Below are positions 1 to 13,200 of a DNA stretch of 64,000 nt, one piece after another; within the stretch, counting starts at the first letter, position 1, and each line of letters begins with the position of its first letter. A program made the translations under genes and the position numbers. The notes below the pieces were generated by a model. The model worked only from the letters and a program-made list of their open reading frames with translations. It ran no database searches and had not been told where the DNA came from. The stretch is from Siphonodentalium dalli. Lineage: Eukaryota > Mollusca > Scaphopoda > Gadilida > Siphonodentaliidae. The stretch spans positions 16,476,450 to 16,540,449 of the forward strand of contig CP136069.1 of the NCBI GenBank assembly GCA_032622095.1, written 5' to 3'.

Positions 1-505
1 GCAGTACTATTTTTCGCTCAGTTTTAGTTTCGCGCAATTTAAATTCACACACCATGATGCGCGAATTCAAAACTGATAGAAATATTTTAGTAAAAGTCTT
101 GTATCCGACAGCAGAACATAAATAAATATAAAACCACTGAAACGTGCTGGCTGTAGAATATAAATGTTCATATGTATATTGCTCTACTCTTGTTATGTTA
201 CATTACTACACATATACAATGTATATAGTACAGGTATTTATGCATCATTATTGACAAGACATTTGCATATCATATAATATAAAACTTTTATCGATAGTGA
301 TTTACACATTCACGTGTGTTGAAATTGACATATACAAACATTCCTCCACTCAATGTAGGTTTTAAAATATATAAACTGATAATATATAAAACTTATTTAT
401 TTTTCTGTGGGATGGGCTAAACTCGGAGTCATACTATTTTTTCGCTCAGTCTTAAATTCGCACACTGCTAAGTGCGCGATAAATAATATTGCGCGAATTT
501 AAATA
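1..505. repeat. Two related segments downstream of SURF6
   Basis: Positions about 1-70 and 428-505 share a TACTATTTTTTCGCTCAG core followed by an AATTCGC/GCGAATT stem-like part. Looks like two diverged copies of one short repeat; family unknown. Confidence 0.4.
396..401 (-). terminator. Candidate poly(A) signal of SURF6
   Basis: AATAAA on the minus strand about 210 nt after the SURF6 stop codon. Positional inference only; AATAAA is common in AT-rich DNA. Confidence 0.4.
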
Positions 506-611
506 CAAGTAAGGTAAATTGAAACTTCCCATCCACAAAAAAAAAATGCGTCAGTCTGCATGTAATAATTTTATGGCATTTCTTCATTAATATACAATAT
601 ATAAGACAATG

Positions 612-1240
612 TTACTTCATACCAGGCAGCAGTCTGCCTTTCTTGACAGCTTTCTTTCTCTTTTTGTCTGATTTTGTCTTTTTTAACGAGTCTAGGTTCT
701 TTTGTCTTTTATCCTGTCTTGCTTTCAACCTACTTTCAACCTGATCTTTTCTTTCGTCCCATTTTTTAATTTTCTGAACCTTGACCTTATCCTTTTTCTT
801 TACCAACTTTTTCAGCAGTTCAGGATTATCTTTTATTTTCGCACCCTGAGCTTTATCAACGGCCTTAGCCCACATATCTTTCTCTTCCATTTTCTGTGCT
901 AATTCTTTGTCCGTTTCACGTACTTGCTTTATTTTATTTTTTCGTTTATCTATTTTCTCGAGCAGTGATTTGTAGTCTTTTCCTGTCAAACCAGTTTTTG
1001 CTTTTTCTTTTGAGCTATTAAAATCAAACTTACTAAACACCATATTTCCTTCCTTGTTAAACACAGGCCGTGATAGGCTGTTTGACAGTTTATTCTCAGG
1101 AGAGCCTCCACTCGACTTTACAAATGGTCCTTTGTTGAATTTATCAAGTTGTTTTTTCAATTTTGACTTAACTTGCTTATTTTTGTGATTTAACCTCTTC
1201 TGTTCCATCCATTCTTCTGATGTTAATGCACCTCGTTTAG
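612..1240 (-). CDS. SURF6: SURF6 last coding exon (C-terminal domain)
   Basis: Acceptor TTTCCATTTTAG precedes 1240. The exon codes for 208 residues to the TAA at 614-612 and holds the whole conserved C-terminal domain. Very rich in Lys/Arg, as expected for nucleolar RNA binding. The open frame continues upstream of the first in-exon Met (1208) through KRGALTSEEW to the splice site, so that Met is internal and not the start. Confidence 0.95.
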
Positions 1241-4200
1241 CTAAAATGGAAATATTGCAATATTAAGAAGTAGAGATTTAAATGATCTAGAAAAGAAAAC
1301 TAAACATGAATGCAAATTGATTAGACTATAAATGTATTAATAATGGAAAATATACAAATAGGCCATACAAAGTCAAAGTTTATTTTCCTGCAACTTCCGT
1401 ATTAGTGTGATCGTTAGGGCAACAAACAGGTCCAAACCAGGAACAAATTGGTAAATTTTAGCAATTGGTATCATTCGACGCAGGAGATTCCATAGAACAG
1501 AATAAAAAAACTGCCACCAAACATCCGCTTTGGGAGAATTTTACAATGACCGCTGAACGTGGGTAAATGCTTGTTTATGCGTCAATTTGTCCCAGTAGAA
1601 GTGTAACTTATCTTGCAGAACGACAGAAAATGACACATTAGTAATATTTTAATGTTTGTATAGGATATTGATGGTTTACGGTTCTAGATGGCTGCCAATC
1701 TAGGAGACAAAAATCGTGAAATTCCAAATTTCTTATTTTTTTCTGCAAAAATCCACCCTAAATGAAACTCATGCACATTGAGCAACTAATGTGACCAATA
1801 TTCCGGAAAAGAAAGAAATATATGATGAAATGGAAAGGCAAAGGTGAGCACCTGTCCTTTTATTCTTGATATTCAAGCAGTCTACTCAGTGTACATCATC
1901 CCCAAACATGACCTCCTCGCAATTGTTACACCTTACCCTCTGCAATCACAACAACCTGTGACATATTTCAGGCCGTTGTATCACTCTAGGGCTGGTCACA
2001 GGTTCTTTAACATTAAGTTGGCACTCTCAGACATGTTGAAGAGATTTATTTATACAACTATATACATGTTCATATCAGGCGTTCACGGAGAATAATACAA
2101 CAACATCTTCTCGCGCTACACGTTCAAAGCAAGTGAGCGTTCAGAAACAAGAGTCTTCTTAGTCTTGGCTGAAACAAGTATATATGAGAATCTGGAAGCC
2201 ACACCTAACAGATGTGTAACAATCTGATTGGTTCACGTATTGGCCTGTCCAACAGGTTAAGATATAATATAATTCTTTATGAGACTACTAGCCTGTGAAG
2301 AAATAGCACAGGCTATTGCTTCCCGAGTTAGTTTCCCATGCATAAAATACGGACATCTGGCTAGGTATTGACTTCCAAATTAACCTTATATACGCCGTGT
2401 AACATACGAAAGTGTTACACCGTTCTTGCGAGAAGAACATATATTGGTGCTGCATGGTGATCTGCTTTTTAACTTAAATTGACATCGCATGAATATGAGA
2501 AGGAAATCTGGGGCTGCTTCCAGGTCCATCATAATTGGAATGAGTTTAGTACCGTCTAGTTTCCAGCCCCATTTCTGGGGATTTAGCATATCATGTTTCA
2601 GAGTGCTCAAATGACAACTTGCAGATGCACCCTTAAGCTGTGAATATGAGCAGCACATTCAGTTGGTGGCAATTCTCAAGGTATCTGATGTCTTCCCACC
2701 ATATAGTATTTTGAAAAGTTGTGCACCAGCAATGCCAACTGCGTCCACTGTTGCTGTAGTGTTCTCAATTGTTGATGCCAAGGTTTGTACTGAACTCGAG
2801 CTGTCTACACGTTTCAACAGATTTTTTCCATGTCCAAATTAGAGTGCCACGATTATTGATTTTGATATTAAATGAGGAGTGCCTGACTTTTGATTGTAGA
2901 TAAATGTCGGCCATGTCTTCTCTCCAATGATACACCAATAGAATAACAATATCGGTATCATCCCCAATTGCTCAAACCTCACATCCATTGGACAGATGTT
3001 CAATTGCACATTAAACTATCATTGTTTCCGCATCATCTGTGTTTTCTGCAAACGATATGACACTTAGCACAAAGCAGGCACCCAACAAATCAATGAACTG
3101 CATCTTGAGTGAGCCTAAAATTGCCACCAACTCATTTTCACAGCTTAAGGGTGACTGCGAGTTGTTAACCCATACAGAGCCCCAGACAACCATGAGCAGA
3201 CGACACTCTTCTATATGCTTCTATATATGTGTGGGGCTCCCTGCAGGGTAATGGATGTTATAATGATTCATCATGAATTCAATGTATCGCGATACACTAT
3301 CAGACAATACAGATATCATACGACCTATCCCTGATAACAGTCTATTTCTCCCCAATTAACAAAGTGACTTCTCCCAACTTGGTATCGACTCATGTCGATA
3401 TCAGTGTTACGGGATAGTCACTGTTCGTTTGCACCAAAACATCTGTGTTACAGGTTCAAAGGGTTAATAAATGAGTCTAGGCCTCCGATAGCAGATGAAG
3501 CTATGCAGCATGAGGTCCTCCTTCTCATGCCTTTAATATACGCCCCCCACCCCCCACACTGAAACTTGAGGTGCTAGATCCATCCCATGATAATATTTAG
3601 AAACATTTAGATAATACTCATTTGTCATTTGCTGTTGTTCTGCAAGATAATTTACGCTTCTACTTGGAGAGATCTACCCACAAACAATCATTTACCCACT
3701 TTCAGTCTGTTTCAGTGGCCATCTTGGATGTCATCTTGAATAAACCCCCCCCAAGCCTGCTTTGTGTGGACTATTCATATTTTTGTTGACAAAGGTCTCC
3801 TCTTTCCAATGATACCAGATTAGATAATATACCAATTCGTTCCAGGTCTAACTCGATAACGACCACATTAAGCCTGAGTTTAGTGTGCCTGTCATCTGCA
3901 GAATGAGGTCCCCAGAGGGTGAATTTAGTGGGCTATCATCACCAAATTCACCCTCTGGGGACCTCACTCTGCTAGGCCTCATCTTCTGGGAAGATCTAGT
4001 CTCAAATTAACATTGTTCTTGGTTACTTTTTCCCTTCTTGGAAGTTTCTATATCCCCTAATTTGCAAAAGATAAAATGCATAAACGAGGTTCCCAATGGC
4101 TGTACATCACAATATTCACCATTTGGGAAATTCAATCTGAGTCTATGTCTCCCATAGCAGATGAGGCCATGCAGAATGAGATCCCCAGACGGTGAATTTG

Positions 4201-7200
4201 GTGATGCTAGCTCGCTATGGGGGATACCATCACTAATTTCACCATCTGGGGACCTCATTCTGCAAATTACAGGCACACTAAACTCAGACTTGGACCACAC
4301 TATATGTTCTATGAAACAAGCAGAAATTACAAAGGGAACATAGTCTAGCAATGATTTCAAATCTTGCAGAGAAATTGCACATTACAAAAAGCATTATTGT
4401 GCAACAGGTACGTATAATTCAAAGATGTCTTTTCTTGTCTATAAAAGAATTAATTGTTTTCAGGAAATTGATAAGTATGATTGATGCACTACATAGTACA
4501 TTATATCACAAGAGGGAACATCAGTCACCATATGGTTAACATCTGACTCAGTAACAAAGCAGGTCTCAGAAACAAAGGTTTAAGCCAAACACAAAGTTTT
4601 CTAACGGCTACAATGTATGTTGATTTTGTTTGAACAACTATATATATCATAGGAGTAAATTTATGCAGATGCACTGTGGAATGCTGTAAACAAAATATAA
4701 AGACAAACGACATTATCAAAGCATGCCAAAGGATCATTCTCAATGACTTGGCCATTTTCGTTTCACTGAGGAAAGGACCTCTTCCATAAATAGAATCCGT
4801 ATTCGTGCAATGCTCCAATATACGGCTCTGGTAATAAGGTGAAGACCTTGATTCATTGGTGTGAATGGAGCAGAATATATTCACTGCATGTCAGTACCAG
4901 ACTTGGTCATTCATTAAATAGTAATAAATAGCAATAATTAGTTCAAATTTAACCCTTTACCCAACAAAACGGCCAAAAACACCCAAATAAAGCTTCAACA
5001 GCCTAAAATATCTTATATATGGATATCATTGGAACCGGTTCATTGACCACATTGTGATGGTTACAGTTATGCCCTGTGCCAATGCATTCTCTTATATATG
5101 CGAGTCGACCATAGGTCGCCTCGCATATATAAGAGAATGCATTGGCCAAAAAAAATTCTTTTTTTACCATTTTTTCTTACATTCTTCAACAATTTTTTTA
5201 TTTTTTCTTACATTTTTTAACAATTTTTATAATATTTTTCTACATTCTTTGACAATTTTATTATTTTTAATATGTGTTAAGCCAATGCATACTCTTATAT
5301 ATGCGAGGCGACCTATGGTCGACTCGCATATATAAGAGAATGCATTGGCACAGGGCCATTCTGTTGGGTAAAGGGTTAACAGTCGTGTCTCCCAGCCAAC
5401 AGACATTTTTACTGTGATTGAAATAGACTGGCATATATGGTTTCTATTTATGGAAGAGGTTATTTCCTCAGCGAAGCGGAAAAGACCGAGTCGTTGAGAA
5501 TGGCCAAAGGATGACTCATTGTGAAAGAAAGATGGTATGTAGCAGCAATTCTGTTAGAAGATTAACAAGATTGGCTCACAATGCAAGTATTTACATAGAA
5601 CTGAGTCGTGTTACCCACACCGAAGTTCTTGCAATCTGTCTTGAAGCCGCTGACGAACATCTTCTAGTGATTCTGTTCTATCAGGCTTTGTCTTCATTTT
5701 CTTTGACTTATTTTTCTGTTTCTGTTTCTGCTTATCCCTTATCTTTGTTGCTGAAATTGTAGAATTTTACATTTTTACAATTTTTAACATCTTCGTGGAG
5801 ATTATATACCTCATGATGGTTTATCATAAAAAAAATGATTTTTACTCCCTGCGGCCCTGGGCATGTAATCAAGACAAAAACTTCCTTCTTGCAGGGCTCA
5901 GTTTACAAGGTGACAAAAGAGAAGTTCCCTATTGTAGCTCTTCGGCAAAAATTTAGTCACCTTGTAATTTTAGCACCTGCGCGAACTCCAGTGTTTGTAT
6001 AAGCCGGTGTCTCGATGATGATGATGATGATAGTGAGGTTATTAGTTTCATAGTAACTGAGAAGCAAGAATAGTTTGTTGGTAATTAACAGAAGATAATT
6101 TTAGTGCATTAATGAAAATAAAGGGGTTTATGCAAAACAGTTATAAATTTTACTTGCAAGAAAGTTTCTTCCAATCTTCTAACCATGATTTAGCATAAAA
6201 TGACATTTTGGACCAAGAGTCAAATTAACTCTTGCTTACTCTTACCATAGGGCGGGTATGGCAGTTTGTTAGGTTGAAACATTCCAACTCAAGGAAGGAC
6301 ACGGGTCACACTGCCCCTCAACAGTGACCCCCCAGTCATGTCATGGTGCGACTGCAAAGAATTAAAGATATGGATGGCCTTCGCGATGGGTATTGCTGTT
6401 AAAACAGCCATAAACAGAAAGAATATTAAAATATAGACATACATTGTTCTTGTTCAAATCATAAGTAACATTAGTATGTTCTTGTCCAATTCGTAACATG
6501 TGTTATGTAACTAAAAGCCAAAAAACATTACAGAAACTTTGTGTATAAACAAATACTCAGAACATATCATAGAGCGACGAAAATTTTCCACTTGCACCGC
6601 ATTGTTTATATGTACAGCAATCTCATTCAAATCACAACAAGTCTCATTTTAATCCACCCAACCTACCCGATGTCAGTGCAAAATACAGCTAATGTACATT
6701 AATTCATGATTGGGTAATGATCTGACAGCCAGAATACATGTACTTAATATCATTTTTTTAAGCTCACATGTAAAATTATATAATTGTACACTCACCCGTT
6801 CCCGAAGTTCCCTGTTTTTCTTCACCTTGGTCTGTTTTCTTTTTCTTGACAGCGGGTTCCTCTGTATCTGTAAGTATTGAAACATGATATTTGATCATTT
6901 CCATAATGTGTATTAACCCTTTACCCAACAGAACGGCTCTGTGCCAATGCATTCTCTTATATATGCGAGTCGACCATAGGTCGCCTCGCATATATAAGAG
7001 AATGCATTGGCCTAACAATTTTTTACAATTTTAATAATTTCACCCATAAAGAGCCCCAGACAAACATGAGCAGACGACACTCTTCTATATGCTTCTATAT
7101 ATGTGTGGGGCTCCCTGCAGGGTAATGGATGTTTTTTATTTTATGTCCTAAAAATTGTAAGAAACATTTATTTTAAAAAAATGATAAAAAATTGTTAGGC

Positions 7201-10200
7201 CCAATGCATTCTCTTATATATGCGAGGCGACCTATGGTCGACTCGCATATATAAGAGAATGCATTGGCACAGGGTATTTTAGGCTGTTGAAGCTTTATTT
7301 GGGCGTTTTTGGCCGTTTTGTTGGGTAAAGGGTTAAATGAAATTAGAGCTGGGACGGTTATGCGGTTAACCGGTTAACCACCAACTATGGCCGTGACCGG
7401 TCACGGATTTGCCGTGGTCGGTTAACCGTAACATCACTATTATAGTGTATGATCACTGTGATGGTCAGCTATAACTGGCTATAAGAGGGTTAATCTGTCT
7501 CCGTCAATTAAAATGAATCCGAGATTGACGGAACAACATCAAACGCGGTGTGTCGGCTCTTTGAAGGCTAAATTTGGGTGTGAACTCATTTATACACAAC
7601 TATTGTGTTTTCAAATTGATCCCAAGAAAATATAAATTGAGCCCAATAATTTCCACGAGCAGTCCTGCTTTCTATGATATACTTTTAAAAGTTGCCACGT
7701 TCTCTGGTGTTAATTCGTTTACAATCTTTGTGGCTCAATTGCCGTTAATTAATCTTGGATTATTTCATTTTAACATGAGGCAATATATATATCAGAGCAG
7801 CTAATATTTATATTAAATCATTAGATAATGAGTTTTTCCATTCGAATATTAATCCACCTCGAATTTATAGAGTTATTGTTCTTGTTGCAGAACGTACATA
7901 ATACGTTTCGTCGATTACCGCGAAATTCATAATTTTTTTCTTCTTCGAGGAAGATTCTGACGACGACCTGGAGTTCGATGGTTTCGACGACGATGGACTT
8001 GTCGTCTTCTGAACTTTGTTGTTTGAACTTTGTGCTATTTATGTGCGCTATTAACCGTTCCATACGCATGTTTACAACGTATAAATTGTATTTTTTGTTT
8101 TACCTGTCGACATCTGTTTGTATCTTGTTATTATTATATGATTTTATCTTAATAAAACGCATCATTCTCCCCGTGAGTAAGCCCATGCAGTACCCACTTT
8201 TTGGACAAAAACGTGCACGTGCCCCCTGGGCTTACTGACGGGGTGTATACAGTAATTAATTAGATATGTGATTATGTGTGTCATGGGTGACAACTTCTTT
8301 GTATAATGGGCAGGAGCCGTTCTCAAACTTACCATGTCAGTGAGCATCACAATCATCGCCGTTCTGCATACTGGGCTTACCCACCCATAATAGTACCTAT
8401 AATATGTGGTTAACCGGTTAATCGCGTTTTTTTGCCGTTCATAACCGGTGTAACACGTCATCTTCCCCCCCAGGATATCTTCCCCCGCGGGGGAAGATAT
8501 CCTAGGATATCTTCCCCCCCACCCTGGATATCTTCCCCCCCATGTACGACTAAAAAATAATTTCACTCATATGATATCGTTTGGTTCTGAAATGGCCAGA
8601 AAAATGTTTTTGGAGATTAAAAAAAAAAAAAAAAAATTATTTTTTTTATTTAAAAAATAAAAAGTGACAAAAGGAGTTTTTTCACAAATTTGATTGTCTG
8701 ACCAGAATTTTTTTTTTTTAATTCAATTTTTTTCTTTTCTTTCAAACGTCCAGGCTTGGATATTCCACCCCACCCAGCACCTACATGACAAAAAAATCAT
8801 CTTATGGTTTTATCGCTTATTTTGCTTTATATAGTAATGAAACAGCGAGAAATTAGCTTCTCCAAGAGAAAGTTGTTTGAGTCAGGGTTTGGGGGGGGGG
8901 GGGGGGGGGAGATGTCCAGGTCAGGATATCTTCCCCCCACCCAGCACCTACATGACAAAAAAATAATCTTATGGTTTTATCGCTCGTTTTGCTTTATATA
9001 GTCATGAAACAGCGAGAAATTAACTTCTTCTGACAACAAGTTGTTTGAGTCAGGGTTTGGGGTGGGGGGGGGGGGGGGAAGATGTCCAGGTCAGGATATC
9101 TTCCCCCCCCCCCCCCCCACCCAGCACCTACATGACAAAAAAATAATCTTATGGTTTTATTGCTTGTTTTGCTTTATATAGTCATGAAACAGCGAGAAAT
9201 TAACTTCTTCTGAGAACAAGTTATTTGAGTCAGGGTTTGGGTGGGGGGGAAGATGTCCAGGTCAGGATATCTTCCCCCCCCACCCAGTACCTACATGACA
9301 AAAAAATAATCTTATGGTTTTATCGCTCGTTTTGCTTTATATAGTCATGAAACAGCGAGAAATTAACTTCTTCTGAGAACAAGTTGTTTGAGTCAGGGTT
9401 TGGGTGGGGGGGAAGATGTCCAGGTCAGGATATCTTCCCCCCCACCCAGCACCGACATGACAAAAAAATAATCTTATGGTTTTATCGCTTGTTTTGCTTT
9501 ATATAGTCATGAAACAGCGAGAAATTAACTTCTTCTGAGAACAAGTTATTTGAGTCAGGGTTTGGGTGGGGGGGAAGATGTCCAGGTCAGGATATCTTCC
9601 CCCCCCACCCAGTACCTACATGACAAAAAAATAATCTTATGGTTTTATCGCTCGTTTTGCTTTATATAGTCAAGAAACAGCGAGAAATTAACTTCTTCTA
9701 ACAAGTTTTTTGAGTCAGGGTTTGGGTGGGGGGGAAGATGTCCAGGTCAGGATATCTTCCCCCCCACTCAGCACCTACATGACAAAAAAATAATCTTATG
9801 GTTTTATTGCTTGTTTTGCTTTATATAGTCATGAAACAGCGAGAAATTAACTTCTTCTGAGAACAAGTTATTTGAGTAAGGGTTTGGGTGGGGGGGAAGA
9901 TGTCCAGGTCAGGATATCTTCCCCCCACCCAGTACCTACATGACAAAAAAATAATCTTATGGTTTTATCGCTCGTTTTGCTTTATATAGTCAAGAAACAG
10001 CGAGAAATTAACTTCTTCTGAGAACAAGTTTTTTGAGTCAGGGTTTGGGTGGGGGGGAAGATGTCCAGGTCAGGATATCTTCCCCCCCACTCAGCACCTA
10101 CATGACAAAAAAATAATCTTATGGTTTTATCGCTCGTTTTGCTTTATATAGTCATGAAACAGCGAGAAATTAACTTCTTCTGAGAACAAGTTGTTTGAGT

Positions 10201-13200
10201 CAGGGTTTGGGTGGGGGGGAAGATGTCCAGGTCAGGATATCTTCCCCCCCCCACCCAGCACAGACATGACAAAAAAATAATCTTATGGTTTTATCTCCCC
10301 CCCCCACCCCAAACCCTGACTCAAACAACTTGTTCTCAGAAGAAGTTAATTTCTCGCTGTTTCATGACTATATAAAGCAAAACAAGCGATAAAACCATAA
10401 GATTATTTTTTTGTCATGTAGGTGCTGGGTGGGGGGGGGGGGGGGGGAGATATCCTGACCTGGACAATTCCCCCCCCCCCCCACCCCAAACCCTGACTCA
10501 AACAACTTGTTCTCAGAAGAAGTTAATTTCTCGCTGTTTCATGACTATAAAGCAAAACAAGCGATAAAACCATAAGATTATTTTTTTGTCATGTAGGTGC
10601 TGGGTGGGGGGGAAGATATCCTGACCTGGACATCTTCCCCCCCACCCCAAACCCTGACTCAAACAACTTGTTGTCAGAAGAAGTTAATTTCTCGCTGTTT
10701 CATGACTATATAAAGCAAAACGAGCGATAAAACCATAAGATAATTTTTTTGTCATGTAGGTGCTGGGTGGGGGGGGGGGGAAGATATCCTGACCTGGACA
10801 TCTTCCCCCCACCCCAAACCCTGACTCAAACAACTTGTTCTCAGAAGAAGTTAATTTCTCGCTGTTTCATGACTATATAAAGCAAAACGAGCGATTAAAC
10901 GTTAAGATTATTTTTTTGTCATGTAGGTGCTGAGTGGGGGGGGGGGGGGGGGGGAAGATATCCTGACCTGGACATCTTCCCCCCCCCCCCCCACCCCAAA
11001 CCCTGACTCAACAACTTGTTCTCAGAAGAAGTTAATTTCTCGCTGTTTCTTGACTATATAAAGCAAAACGAGCGATAAAACCATAAGATTATTTTTTTGT
11101 CATGTAGGTGCTGGGTGGGGGGGGGGGGGGGGGGGGGAGATATCCTGACCTGGACATCTTCCCCCCACCCCAAACCCTGACTCATGAATATATAAAGCAA
11201 AATAAGCGATAAAACCATAAGATGATTTTTTTGTCATGTAGGTGCTGGGTGGGGGTGGTGGAATATCCAAGCCTGGACATTTGAAAGAAAAAAAAAAGAC
11301 AATCAAATTCGTGAAAACAATAATTTTGTCACTTTTTTTTTTTAAATAAAAAAAAAAAAAAGAAGTAATTTTAATCTCAAAAAACATTTTTCTGGCCATT
11401 TCAGAACCAAACGATATCAAATGAGTGAAATTATTTTTTAGTTGTACATGGGGGGGGGGGAAGATATCCAGGGTGGGGGGGAAGATATCCTAGGATATCT
11501 TCCCCCCCGGGGGGGAAGATATCCAGGGGGGGAAGATATCCTGTTACACCGGTCACGAAAAACCCATAACCGTCCCAGCTCTAAATGAAATAAGCCAAAG
11601 TAAACACAACTGTTACCAAAGGTTTTAAAGAAACTCATTACAGTAGGGCTGCAACGATACACTTGTCACGAGATGATACGATTCACGATAAATGATCAAC
11701 GATACGATACATATCACGATACACTAAATTAGTGTTTCGAAATGAATACCACCTGAATTATCAACAACAAGTTGATAACTGGAGGTAGAGTTCATTTTAA
11801 ACTAAAATGGAGTTTATTTGTTGGCTAGATGAGTCAAATATTCATATTATACATTTAAACTTGAGAGATAATTGCAGGTTTTACTTTTTTACACTAGCCC
11901 ATCTTCAGACATTACTCGATTTCCTGTAACGCGATACATTTTAATTAAAGTGATGAGAAACACTCCGGTAGGGTGATCAAATAGAAATGGAGAATAATCT
12001 TGTTCAGAGTAGTTATTTTTACAAATATTATATCTAATTTGACAACACACGGCGTCATTCTTATCTATTAATTAAATGCAGTGACTGCCGACGACGAAAT
12101 CGTTTTCGTTAGTTTATCGCCTATAGAAGCGTCCCGATTGATTCGAGTAGTAAATATTTACAATTTAGCGTAGTTCAGACAATATTTTCTATGGAGTGGT
12201 ACGGTCGATTTGCTTGAGATTTTCGATGTTAGTAAAATACTACATTCCTCCAGTTGGCATAGCACCTGAATACTAACATAACAGTTTTACGCACTTGAAC
12301 AAGACATTGTGCTCTTATTTAGTGAGATCAACTCACAGTAGTGTACTGTGGCAACCAACTAATGTTATCAAATATTTATAATTTTACCCATACAGAGCCC
12401 CAGACAAACATGAGCAGACGACACTCTTCTATATGCTTCTATATATTTGTGGGGCTCCCTGCAGGGTAATGGATGTTTTTTATTTTATGTCCTAAAATTT
12501 GTAAGAAACATTTATTTAAAAAAAATTATAAAAAATTGTTAGGCCAATGCATTCTCTTATATATGCGAGGCGACCTATGGTCGACTCGCATATATAAGAG
12601 AATGCATTGGCACAGGGTAAAAAAAAAGCAACCAACTAATGTTATCAAATATTCCAATCACCTCAATCATACTAAATCACCTCTAGTGTGCACAATTCCT
12701 TGAAAATCACTACATGTCACATGAATGCACATGTGTCGCTTATAATCACGTTTTATTGTCTAACTTTTCGTTTAACAAATCTAGTTGCTACTCAAAATAA
12801 ATACAACAATGAGAACATTTACTAAAAGTGGGAGTTAATTAGAGGATTAAATAACAAATGATATACTTGATTTTTTTACCCTGTGCCAATGCATTCACTT
12901 ATATATGCGAGTCGATTTTAATAATTTTTTCTTGTATTCTTTAACAATTTTATAATTTTACCCATACAGAGCCCCAGACAAACATGAGCGATGCGACCTA
13001 TAAGAGAATGCATTGGCACAGGGTAAAAAATATTCGAATCACCTCAATCGTACCAAATCAACCCTAGTATGCACAATTGCATTTATCCAGAGTTGCGGCC
13101 TTTGTTAAGACTTATTATATGTGACCCGCCATATCAAATCCAGTTGTAAGTCGGGATTTTTTCACCCTGTGCCAAAGCATTCTCTTATATATGCAAGTCG

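Noticed and set aside
8770-11250. Regularly spaced repeats resembling a CRISPR array
   Set aside because: Units are ~165 bp, inverted halfway, separated by homopolymer runs, and lie in an animal intron inside hAT ends.
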